Virus record (IMG/VR): IMGVR_UViG_3300045973_001497
Location: 1 to 41,018 of that record
DNA: 41,018 nucleotides
Source: a virus
Reading direction: 5' to 3' (one strand)
The position numbers were made by a program, and so were the translations under genes. Positions 14,058 to 20,416 of this stretch are shown here, in pieces. The first letter of the stretch is position 1, and each line of letters begins with the position of its first letter. The notes below the pieces were generated by a model, which worked only from the letters and a program-made list of their open reading frames with translations, did not search any database and was not told the origin of the DNA.

Positions 14058-14095
14058 AAACCCCTGCAGGGAAACCTCGCAGGGGTTTACTTTTT
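14058..14095 (+). terminator. Intrinsic terminator downstream of Q (tR'-like)
   Basis: Perfect 10-bp stem AAACCCCTGC (14058-14067) / GCAGGGGTTT (14079-14088) followed by ACTTTTTG. It separates the Q-like gene and its candidate promoter from the late operon, the expected position for the terminator that Q must overcome. Confidence 0.8.
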
Positions 14096-14099
14096 GTCC

Positions 14100-14163
14100 C
14101 ATCACAGCTGCGTCCTACCGCTTGTGTCAAAGCAAGTGGCCGGACTAGGGCGCAGCTGTGATG
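14100..14163. repeat. Long interrupted hairpin in the late leader
   Basis: A 13-bp perfect inverted repeat (CATCACAGCTGCG 14100-14112; CGCAGCTGTGATG 14151-14163) encloses a second stem (CCTA with TAGG, then CCGCTTG with CAAGTGG, one G-U pair) around an 8-nt loop. The whole 64 nt folds as one long hairpin with one asymmetric bulge and no T-run. It begins five bases after the tR'-like terminator. The rest of 13995-14271 shows no gene that I can support. Confidence 0.6.
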
Positions 14164-14271
14164 GTGAATGCGCAGGCTGATGCGCGGTACATCTGGCAGG
14201 TCACCTCACCGATCTTCCTTGTTTTAGTTAAAGCCAGAGATCAGCACTGGCCACCATCAACTAATCGGCAA

Positions 14272-14643
14272 ATGAAGTCAGCTCCAAAGCCTTGCACATA
14301 TCCATCCTGCGGAACATTGGTGCACGATGGAAGTGGTCGATGTCTTAAGCATGCAAAGCAACAGCGCCAAGTGGTAGATGCAAGACGTGGCTCAAGCAAC
14401 GAGCGCGGTTATAGCTATGCATGGCAACAGGCACGTGCAGGTTTCTTGCGCAAGCATCCTCTGTGTGCGGCGCATGAGCAGAAGAGTGAGGTGGTTGCCG
14501 CCACAGTGGTTGATCACATCGAGCCACACAAAGGCGACAAGGACAAGTTCTGGGACCGTAACAACTGGCAGCCACTGTGCAAGCCTTGTCACGATCGTAA
14601 GACTGTCATCGAGGATGGTGGCTTTGGTCGGTGGTGGGGGTAG
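14272..14643 (+). CDS. HNH endonuclease (packaging-associated)
   Basis: 123-aa protein starting MKSAPKPCTYPSCGTLV, the usual start of this phage family; the frame extends upstream to 14158, so the start is somewhat uncertain and no clear Shine-Dalgarno is seen. Zinc ligands C8/C13 (CTYPSC) lie at the N-terminus. The HNH core is VVDHIEPHKGD ... WDRNNWQPLCKPCHDRKT, with the catalytic His in DHI. In HK97-like phages an HNH protein next to the terminase is needed for cos cleavage and packaging; the gene lies just before terS here too. Confidence 0.85.
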   Translation: MKSAPKPCTYPSCGTLVHDGSGRCLKHAKQQRQVVDARRGSSNERGYSYAWQQARAGFLRKHPLCAAHEQKSEVVAATVVDHIEPHKGDKDKFWDRNNWQPLCKPCHDRKTVIEDGGFGRWWG

Positions 14644-14689
14644 GGGTTCAATCCCTACAGCTTCTCGCTCTAGACCGGCCATTTCCAGA

Positions 14690-14735
14690 GATTTTTACGC
14701 GCGCAAGTTTTCGAGGGGGGGGTACCCGCTCGGCA
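14690..14735. other. Candidate cos region
   Basis: Non-coding gap between HNH and TerS (14644-14764). It contains GAGATTTTTACGCGCGCAAG, a TTTTCGA stretch, then a run of eight G (14715-14722) and TACCCGCTCGG. Phages with an HNH-TerS(P27)-TerL order normally carry cos here, and a T-rich stretch followed by a G-run fits. Exact nick positions cannot be read from the sequence. Confidence 0.35.
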
Positions 14736-14764
14736 TGCGCTTTGGATTTTGAAAAGCAAATGAT

Positions 14765-15328
14765 ATGACTGGATCACGCGGCCCACTGCCCAAGCCTGCG
14801 GCGCTTCGAGTGTTGGAAGGTAACGCTGGAAGACGCACGTTGGATTTGTCGGCTGGGGTAAATCCGCGCATTGAAGTCCCATCGGCTCCCGGCTACCTAA
14901 GCAAGGAAGCAAAAAAAGAATGGAAGCGAATCACGCCGATCTTGGAAGAGCTTGGCTTGATTAGTGGACTTGATCGCTCGGCACTTGGAATGTATTGCCA
15001 AGCTGTTGGACGACTCACTGAGCTTGAGATGGCATTCAATGCCAAGGTCGCTCAGAAAGTCAAAGACGGCGAAGACTATTTTGAAGCCGTAGCCACCTCA
15101 AGCGAGAGCACCACACCATCGGGCTATACACAACAGAGCGTGCGCGTCCAGCTCATCAACAAGCAACGTGACCAAGTGAACCGATTGCTGATGCACTTCG
15201 GCTTGAGCCCTGCAGCGCGTGCGCGGGTTCAGGCATCCAACTATGTTGATCCAACGATGACCTTGCCGGGCTTTGAGCAGGCGCCAGAGGTGAAATCTGG
15301 CTTCCAAAAGTTCCGAAGAGTCGTATAA
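14765..15328 (+). CDS. terS: Terminase small subunit, P27 family
   Basis: 187-aa DNA-recognition subunit of the packaging motor. Diagnostic start TGSRGPLPKPAALRVLEGN, then the conserved helical pattern YLSKEAKKEWKRITPILEEL and GLDRSALGMYCQAVGRL, and a C-terminal LINKQRDQVNRLLMHFGLSP. This is the normal P27-type organisation. It binds cos-proximal DNA and hands it to TerL. The gene is four bases before terL. Confidence 0.93.
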   Translation: MTGSRGPLPKPAALRVLEGNAGRRTLDLSAGVNPRIEVPSAPGYLSKEAKKEWKRITPILEELGLISGLDRSALGMYCQAVGRLTELEMAFNAKVAQKVKDGEDYFEAVATSSESTTPSGYTQQSVRVQLINKQRDQVNRLLMHFGLSPAARARVQASNYVDPTMTLPGFEQAPEVKSGFQKFRRVV

Positions 15329-15332
15329 AACT

Positions 15333-17015
15333 ATGAATCGGTATGTTGAATTGGCACTTGGCTACGCCAATGACGTGCTTGATGGCAAGATTTTGGCGTG
15401 CAAGTGGGTCAAGTTTGCTTGCGAAAGACAGCTAAATGATTTGAAAAAAGATCAGTCTGACGACTGGCCTTGGGTGTTCGATGCTGAAACAGCCTCGCTA
15501 CCTTGCGAATTCATTGAGATGCTGCCCCACATCAAGGGTAAATGGGCGCGTGAGTGTCGGTTAATCACTCTTGAACCATGGCAATGCTTTGTGTTGACCA
15601 CCATTTTTGGTTGGCTGCACCGCGAAACAGGCCTGCGCCGCTTCATTGAGTTTTATGAAGAGGTGCCACGCAAAAACGGCAAGAGCGCCAAGGCCTCGGG
15701 ATTGTTTTTGTACATGCTCACCGCTGATGGTGAACAAGGTGCTGAGTGTTACACCGCCGCGACAACGCGCGACCAGGCACGCATCGTTTTTGACGATGCC
15801 AAGGCAATGGCCGAGCGAACACCAGCGCTGCGCTCTGACTTGGGCCTCGCCATCATGAAGCACAGCCTTATTGTTGCCAGCACAGCCAGCAAAGGTGCGC
15901 CTTTGGCTGCTGAGGCGTCAACTCAAGACGGTTTAAATGTGCACTTTGCCATGCTCGATGAGCTGCATGCGCACAAGAAACGCGACCTTTATGACGTGAT
16001 TGACACCGCACGTGGTGCCCGTGAGCAGTCGATGCTTGGAACGATTACCACGGCGGGAACGGATCGCTCTGGCATTTGCTACGAGCGCCGCACGCACATC
16101 ACCAAAATTTTGAGTGGAATCATTCGTGATGACCGTGTTTTTGGAATTATTTACACGATTGACGATGAGGATGATTACTTTGACCCACTGAGCTGGGCTA
16201 AGGCGAATCCAAATTACGGCATTTCGGTGATGCCCGACTACATTGCTGCCTCGGCAAAAAAAGCGGAGGCAATGCCTTCGGCACTCAACAACTTTTTGAC
16301 CAAGCATTTGAATGTTTGGGTATCGGGTGAAAGCGCATGGATGGACATGCGTGCGTGGGAGCGCTGCGCTGATGCGAAGCTGCGCGACTTGCCTGAGTTC
16401 TTCGGTGCAAGGGCTTGGATTGGCCTTGACCTCGCTCAAAAGAAAGACTTTGCGGCGCTTTGCATCGTGTTTGAGCATGGCGGCAAATGGAATGTGTGCA
16501 CACGGCTGTACTTGAATGAGCTTGCTATTCAAGAAAGCGGCAACGCACATTTGACCGGCTGGGCCCGTCAAGACTTTGTGCAGGTGACGGATGGCGACAT
16601 CACCGACTTTGATGTGGTGGCTGACGACTTGCGCATGCTTTGCCGCCATTTTGACGTGCAAGAAATCGCATTCGACCCGGCTTTGTCGATGTATTTTGCG
16701 AGCAAGTTGATTGAAGAGGGGTTGCCGTTGGTGGAAATCACGCAGCGCTCAACATTTTTCACGCCCGCATTGATTCAAGTTGAAAACTTGGTGCTGGAGG
16801 GAAAACTCAAGCATGACGGCAACCCTGTGATGTCTTGGATGGTGAGCAATCTGGTGGTGAAGGTCAGCAAGTTCAACGAGTTGATGAGTCCCACGAAAGA
16901 GAGACCTGAAAACAAGATAGACGGACCGATCGCCATGTTGATGGCTTTGGGTCGCGCGCTGCAACCCAGTGACCAAGTGGTGATTGGTGACGACTACGAA
17001 ATGGTGGCCCTGTAA
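15333..17015 (+). CDS. terL: Terminase large subunit
   Basis: 560-aa packaging ATPase/nuclease of the HK97 (Terminase_1) type. Walker A-like VPRKNGKS at 111-118, Walker B MLDE at 207-210 followed by HAH, then a C-terminal RNase H-like nuclease domain beginning around WIGLDLAQKKDFAAL (~369-383; Asp as metal ligand). The length is normal for the family. Its stop overlaps the portal ATG by one base (TAATG). Confidence 0.96.
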   Translation: MNRYVELALGYANDVLDGKILACKWVKFACERQLNDLKKDQSDDWPWVFDAETASLPCEFIEMLPHIKGKWARECRLITLEPWQCFVLTTIFGWLHRETGLRRFIEFYEEVPRKNGKSAKASGLFLYMLTADGEQGAECYTAATTRDQARIVFDDAKAMAERTPALRSDLGLAIMKHSLIVASTASKGAPLAAEASTQDGLNVHFAMLDELHAHKKRDLYDVIDTARGAREQSMLGTITTAGTDRSGICYERRTHITKILSGIIRDDRVFGIIYTIDDEDDYFDPLSWAKANPNYGISVMPDYIAASAKKAEAMPSALNNFLTKHLNVWVSGESAWMDMRAWERCADAKLRDLPEFFGARAWIGLDLAQKKDFAALCIVFEHGGKWNVCTRLYLNELAIQESGNAHLTGWARQDFVQVTDGDITDFDVVADDLRMLCRHFDVQEIAFDPALSMYFASKLIEEGLPLVEITQRSTFFTPALIQVENLVLEGKLKHDGNPVMSWMVSNLVVKVSKFNELMSPTKERPENKIDGPIAMLMALGRALQPSDQVVIGDDYEMVAL

Positions 17016-18481
17016 TGGGATTTTTCAGCAAACTAAACCCGTTCAAAGCATCTAGCGACCGTTCGCCTTGGGGAGATTTCTGGTTTGGTCCAGCCCCAAT
17101 GCGCACTGGCGCAGGTGGCCTTGTATCGGCAGATGCGGCTATGCAGTTGGCTGCCGTCTATTCGTGCGTTCGAGTGCTGACTGAGACCATGGCCAGCCTA
17201 CCATTGGTGGTGTACAAACGCCGTGCCGATGGCGGCAAAGACCGCGTGACCGATCATTGGTTGGCCAAGCTGTTGTGCAAGCGCCCCAACGCTTACCAAA
17301 ACCCATTTGAGTGGCGCGAGATGTTACAAGGCCACTTGGCTTTGCGTGGCAACGCGTATTGCCAAATTATTAGCAACAGCCGCGGCGTCATCACTGAGCT
17401 GATGCCCATTCATCCAGATCGCGTTTCGATTGAGGTGATGGACGGTGGTGACTATCGCTACATCGTTAAAAAGTCAGATGGCAGCGAGCAAATATTCACG
17501 CGTGGATCAATTTGGCATTTGCGCGGCTTGAGTAGCGACGGCATTATTGGTCTGAGCCCAATTGCTGCGGCACGAAGCTCGCTGGGTGCCGCATTGGCAG
17601 CCCAAGACTACGGCAACCGATTCTTCAGTAATGACGCCAAGCCAACAGGCGGGTGGATTGAGTTCCCTGGATCCTTTAAGGATCACGCAGCCAAGCAGGC
17701 ATTCCGCGATAGCTATCAAAAGCAGCAGGGTGGCGCAAACCGAGGCAAGGTGCTCGTGTTGGAAAACGACATGAAGTACCACGAAATCGGGATGAACAAC
17801 AAAGACTCGCAGTTTTTGGAAACCCGCAAGTACCAAGCTACTGATATTGCCCGCATCTTCCGCGTGCCACCGCATTTGATTGGCGATCTGGACCGCGCAA
17901 CCTTTAGCAACATCGAACAACAGTCGCTTGAGTTCATCATTCATACGATGACCCCATGGGCCATGCGCTGGGAAAGCTCGATTGAGTTTGAACTGTCTCC
18001 AGAGGATGCGGGTCTTGAATTTGCGTTTGACTTCACCAGCCTCATGCGCGGTGATGCAGACAGTCGCGCCAAGTACTACGGCAGCGGTATCAGCAATGGT
18101 TGGATGACGCGTAACGAAGCCCGTATTGCTGAGAACCTTAACCCATTGCCGGGTCTAAACGAGCCGCTTCGACCGCTGAACATGGTCGAAGAAAGTGATG
18201 CAGAAGATGGAGAAGCCAGCACGCCTAATCCAAAAAAACAACAGGAAGTAGATCCCGGCGAAGACACCAATGCTCTGCGCATGAGAGTCATGGTGCAGCA
18301 AAACGCGGCCAGATTGGCAAGGCGCTATGCAAAGCAAGGAATATTCACTGTGGCAGATGCTGACGTGGTGGCGGCATCGCTTGCCATTGATTCCTGCGAA
18401 GTAAATAAATGGGCGGGACATGGTATTGACTTTAATGAGTCAGCTCTTGAGGCTGCATTCACCCGACTTGGAACCTTTTAA
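17015..18481 (+). CDS. Portal protein, HK97 family
   Basis: 488-aa portal that forms the dodecameric DNA entry channel and nucleates head assembly. Recognisable family segments: QLAAVYSCVRVLTETMASLP, LLCKRPNAYQNPFEW, LRGNAYCQI, HLRGLSSDGIIGLSPI, and DIARIFRVPPHLIGDLDRAT. The C-terminal ~90 residues (Glu/Asn/Pro-rich, then helical) are variable. The gene continues directly, with a one-base overlap, into the next small gene rather than into the prohead protease. Confidence 0.95.
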   Translation: MGFFSKLNPFKASSDRSPWGDFWFGPAPMRTGAGGLVSADAAMQLAAVYSCVRVLTETMASLPLVVYKRRADGGKDRVTDHWLAKLLCKRPNAYQNPFEWREMLQGHLALRGNAYCQIISNSRGVITELMPIHPDRVSIEVMDGGDYRYIVKKSDGSEQIFTRGSIWHLRGLSSDGIIGLSPIAAARSSLGAALAAQDYGNRFFSNDAKPTGGWIEFPGSFKDHAAKQAFRDSYQKQQGGANRGKVLVLENDMKYHEIGMNNKDSQFLETRKYQATDIARIFRVPPHLIGDLDRATFSNIEQQSLEFIIHTMTPWAMRWESSIEFELSPEDAGLEFAFDFTSLMRGDADSRAKYYGSGISNGWMTRNEARIAENLNPLPGLNEPLRPLNMVEESDAEDGEASTPNPKKQQEVDPGEDTNALRMRVMVQQNAARLARRYAKQGIFTVADADVVAASLAIDSCEVNKWAGHGIDFNESALEAAFTRLGTF

Positions 18482-18813
18482 TGAGTTGCACAGACACACA
18501 ACGCATTGACCTCAAGCGTGGCGCTACTTTGTCACTAGCTGGCACGGCGGCATTGCCATCTGGCACATGGACAGCCACATGCAACGCCATTGGCAATAGC
18601 GGGAAATTTAAGACCATGCTTGATGTGGCCTTGACAGACCCCATAAGCCCTGCAACTGCACATCAAGTTTTGGTGAGCAAGGCAGCAGCTGATACGGCCA
18701 CATGGCCTGAAGGAGACTTGACTTGTGACATTCGGTTTGAGGACGCTTCAGGTGTCGTCATTCCAACGCCCAGCTTTGTAATTGCTGTGCATCCGTGGGT
18801 ACCACATGGTTGA
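18481..18813 (+). CDS. Small beta-rich structural-type protein (110 aa)
   Basis: 110-aa protein with alternating strands and no helices of note (IDLKRGATLSLAGTAALP, TWTATCNAIG, WPEGDLTCDIRFED). The pattern, an N-terminal RGAT/TLSLAG strand pair followed by a beta-sandwich, resembles N-terminal domains of phage fibre or baseplate attachment proteins. No catalytic motif. It starts at the portal stop (TAATG) and overlaps the next gene by 8 nt, so the two are probably partners. Confidence 0.6.
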   Translation: MSCTDTQRIDLKRGATLSLAGTAALPSGTWTATCNAIGNSGKFKTMLDVALTDPISPATAHQVLVSKAAADTATWPEGDLTCDIRFEDASGVVIPTPSFVIAVHPWVPHG

Positions 18814-19156
18814 TGTTGTTGTCACGCTCACACCTGTCAATCTAGCCACTCTTAAGCTAGATGACAGTCAGCCAACGATCACACTCACTACCAATCCAAA
18901 CCCATCATTGGTTATCGAGCTTGGGCAAATCTTGCGCGGCTTACCTGGTAAAGATGGAATTACCCACGCGATAACGCTCATCAACACTGATTCAAATCGG
19001 CCAGTTGCTTATTGCGGCTATGAAAAAGCAACAGACAACTCGCAACACATCGCTCGGCTTGACTACACATCGGGCCAACAACCTACGGTCACCCGCGCTG
19101 CTGTCACTTCGGTGTCGGCCTCTTGGGCTGGACGCGCATCACTGACCTACCTATGA
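18806..19156 (+). CDS. Small structural-type protein with collagen-like motif (116 aa)
   Basis: 116-aa protein starting MVDVVVTLTPVNLATL at 18806, inside the end of the previous gene. After a beta-rich N-terminus comes a short LRGLPGKDGI segment, the collagen-type Gly-x-y turn that often joins shaft and head in phage fibres, then a beta-rich C-terminus (AVTSVSASWAGRASLTYL). A fibre or decoration component is a reasonable guess; no homologue is recognised. ATGA overlap with the spanin gene. Confidence 0.6.
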   Translation: MVDVVVTLTPVNLATLKLDDSQPTITLTTNPNPSLVIELGQILRGLPGKDGITHAITLINTDSNRPVAYCGYEKATDNSQHIARLDYTSGQQPTVTRAAVTSVSASWAGRASLTYL

Positions 19157-19578
19157 CACTCAAAGCACTCTTTTTGATCACCGCGCTCGTTGTTAGTTTT
19201 CTTTTTGGTCACCACTTAGCAGAAGTCGAGCAACAGGCCTCCCGCACGCAAGCCTTGGAACAAGCCCAAGAGCGTGAGCATGAATTGGTGCTCACCGTAA
19301 ATGACATTGCAACGCAACTACAGAAGGCGAAAGAAGATGCCCAAACACATCAAAACACTCTTACTGCTGGCATCCGCGCTGGCACTGTGCGGCTGTCCAT
19401 CCCTACCGCAGTCTGCGGCGGTGAAAGCCCCACCGCTGCCAGTGGAAATAAGACAGAAACGCGAACCGAACTTGACCGACCGACTGCTGAAGCTCTTGTC
19501 TCCATCACCACCGATGGAGACAACGCCATCCGACAGCTCAATGCCTGCATCGACACCTACAACAAAGTGACCAAATGA
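19153..19578 (+). CDS. Rz: Rz-like inner-membrane spanin
   Basis: 141-aa type II membrane protein starting MTLKALFLITALVVSFLFG: one N-terminal transmembrane helix, then a long periplasmic coiled coil (QQASRTQALEQAQEREHEL, QLQKAKEDAQTHQ) and a Thr-rich tail with a pair of cysteines. Spanins fuse inner and outer membrane at the last step of lysis. The Rz1 gene is embedded in the +1 frame within it. ATGA overlap with the previous gene; 4-nt overlap with the next. Confidence 0.85.
   Translation: MTLKALFLITALVVSFLFGHHLAEVEQQASRTQALEQAQEREHELVLTVNDIATQLQKAKEDAQTHQNTLTAGIRAGTVRLSIPTAVCGGESPTAASGNKTETRTELDRPTAEALVSITTDGDNAIRQLNACIDTYNKVTK
19337..19570 (+). CDS. Rz1: Rz1-like outer-membrane spanin lipoprotein, embedded in Rz
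   Basis: 77-aa protein in an alternative frame entirely inside Rz. ATG at 19337 begins MPKHIKTLLLLASALALCGC: positively charged start, hydrophobic h-region, and a lipobox ending in Cys (LCGC), followed by a Pro-rich short mature chain (KAPPLPVEI, SPSPP). Short, Pro-rich lipoproteins nested in Rz are the hallmark of Rz1. It pairs with Rz across the periplasm. Confidence 0.85.
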   Translation: MPKHIKTLLLLASALALCGCPSLPQSAAVKAPPLPVEIRQKREPNLTDRLLKLLSPSPPMETTPSDSSMPASTPTTK

Positions 19579-19991
19579 AAATTGACATCACGCGCAAACA
19601 TTTTTTGCCCACATGCACCATCGGTGAGCTGTCAGTTGACGGTGAGTTTCTGTGTATCACCATTGAAGACACTGTGCGCCAAATTGCGGGTGAGCCCGTG
19701 TCTGCTTGGAAGATTCCAAAGGTCACCGCCATCCCCGTGGGCACATACCCCGTGCAGGTCACTATGTCCAACCGATTCAAGAAACCCATGCCATTGCTCG
19801 TGGGCGTTGAGGGATTTGAGGGAGTGCGCATCCACACGGGTAACACATCTGAAGACACCGAGGGCTGCATCATTGTTGGCAGCACTTGGGATGGCGTTTC
19901 AGACTTCATTGCTGGCTCACGTGTGGCCTTTGACAAACTTTTTCAAGGTATCGAGTCTGCTACTGACGGATGCACTCTAACTATCTCGTAA
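19575..19991 (+). CDS. DUF5675-type protein, candidate endolysin
   Basis: 138-aa protein of the DUF5675 family pattern: TIGELSVDGEFLCITIED, AIPVGTYPVQVT, GVEGFEGVRIHTGNTSEDTEGCIIVG. The H-x-G-N ... E-G-C-I motif near residues 88-102 is reminiscent of L,D-transpeptidase or peptidase active sites (conserved His and Cys). There is no signal peptide. It sits between spanins and holin, and no lysozyme, amidase or transglycosylase is found elsewhere in the window, so it is the best endolysin candidate. The family assignment is by recognised pattern; the enzymatic role is inference. Confidence 0.7.
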   Translation: MKIDITRKHFLPTCTIGELSVDGEFLCITIEDTVRQIAGEPVSAWKIPKVTAIPVGTYPVQVTMSNRFKKPMPLLVGVEGFEGVRIHTGNTSEDTEGCIIVGSTWDGVSDFIAGSRVAFDKLFQGIESATDGCTLTIS

Positions 19992-20009
19992 TTTTTAGCT
20001 AGGAATCAA

Positions 20010-20381
20010 ATGGCTGAGCCATCATCAAGCGCCGCTGTCGGTGGATACGCAGCCTATAAATTAGCAATTGCGCTAGGCCTTCCTGCGGGGCTTGCCGCGA
20101 TCGTCGTGATGCTTTGGATTCAGCCAAAAAGCAAACGTGAGTGGGCTATGGCGCTAATTTGCACCCTGGTATCGAGTGTTTGCGGTGGTAGTGCAGTGGT
20201 GCAGTACCTGCATCTGAATGAGTGGGCATCTACGCAAGCTGGACTTATGGGATTGGCAGGAATCATTTTTGCTGCCGGTCTGCCTGGTTGGGTGTTGGTA
20301 CGCGCTGCGTTTGCTTGGTTTGAAAAACGCAAAGGCAAAGATATTGCTGAGCTATTGATAGAAGTAAAAGAGGCCGTGTGA
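20010..20381 (+). CDS. Holin-like membrane protein
   Basis: 123-aa protein with three hydrophobic segments (~12-36 including LPAGLAAIVVMLWI; ~46-62 WAMALICTLVSSV; ~74-98 GLMGLAGIIFAAGLPGWVLV) and a charged C-terminus (FEKRKGKDIAELLIEVKEA). Size, three TM helices and basic/acidic tail fit a class I holin that times lysis by making inner-membrane holes. It is preceded by an AGGA site and follows the candidate endolysin and spanins. Its stop overlaps a 10-codon reading frame (TGATG). Confidence 0.8.
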   Translation: MAEPSSSAAVGGYAAYKLAIALGLPAGLAAIVVMLWIQPKSKREWAMALICTLVSSVCGGSAVVQYLHLNEWASTQAGLMGLAGIIFAAGLPGWVLVRAAFAWFEKRKGKDIAELLIEVKEAV

Positions 20382-20413
20382 TGCTTGAAAAAATTACTTA
20401 CGAAAAAGATTGA
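20381..20413 (+). CDS. 10-codon reading frame between holin and fibre
   Basis: ATG at 20381 overlaps the holin stop (TGATG) and encodes MLEKITYEKD before TGA at 20411-20413, three bases before the ATG of the 997-aa gene. No independent Shine-Dalgarno. It may be a coupling peptide that delivers ribosomes to the fibre gene, or the stub of a deleted gene. Confidence 0.3.
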   Translation: MLEKITYEKD

Positions 20414-20416
20414 GTA

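Noticed and set aside
14640-14656. TAGGG-GTTCAAT-CCCTA, resembling a tRNA T-arm
   Set aside because: The loop is shifted by one base from a true T-loop, no acceptor, D or anticodon arm is found around it, and it overlaps the end of the HNH gene.
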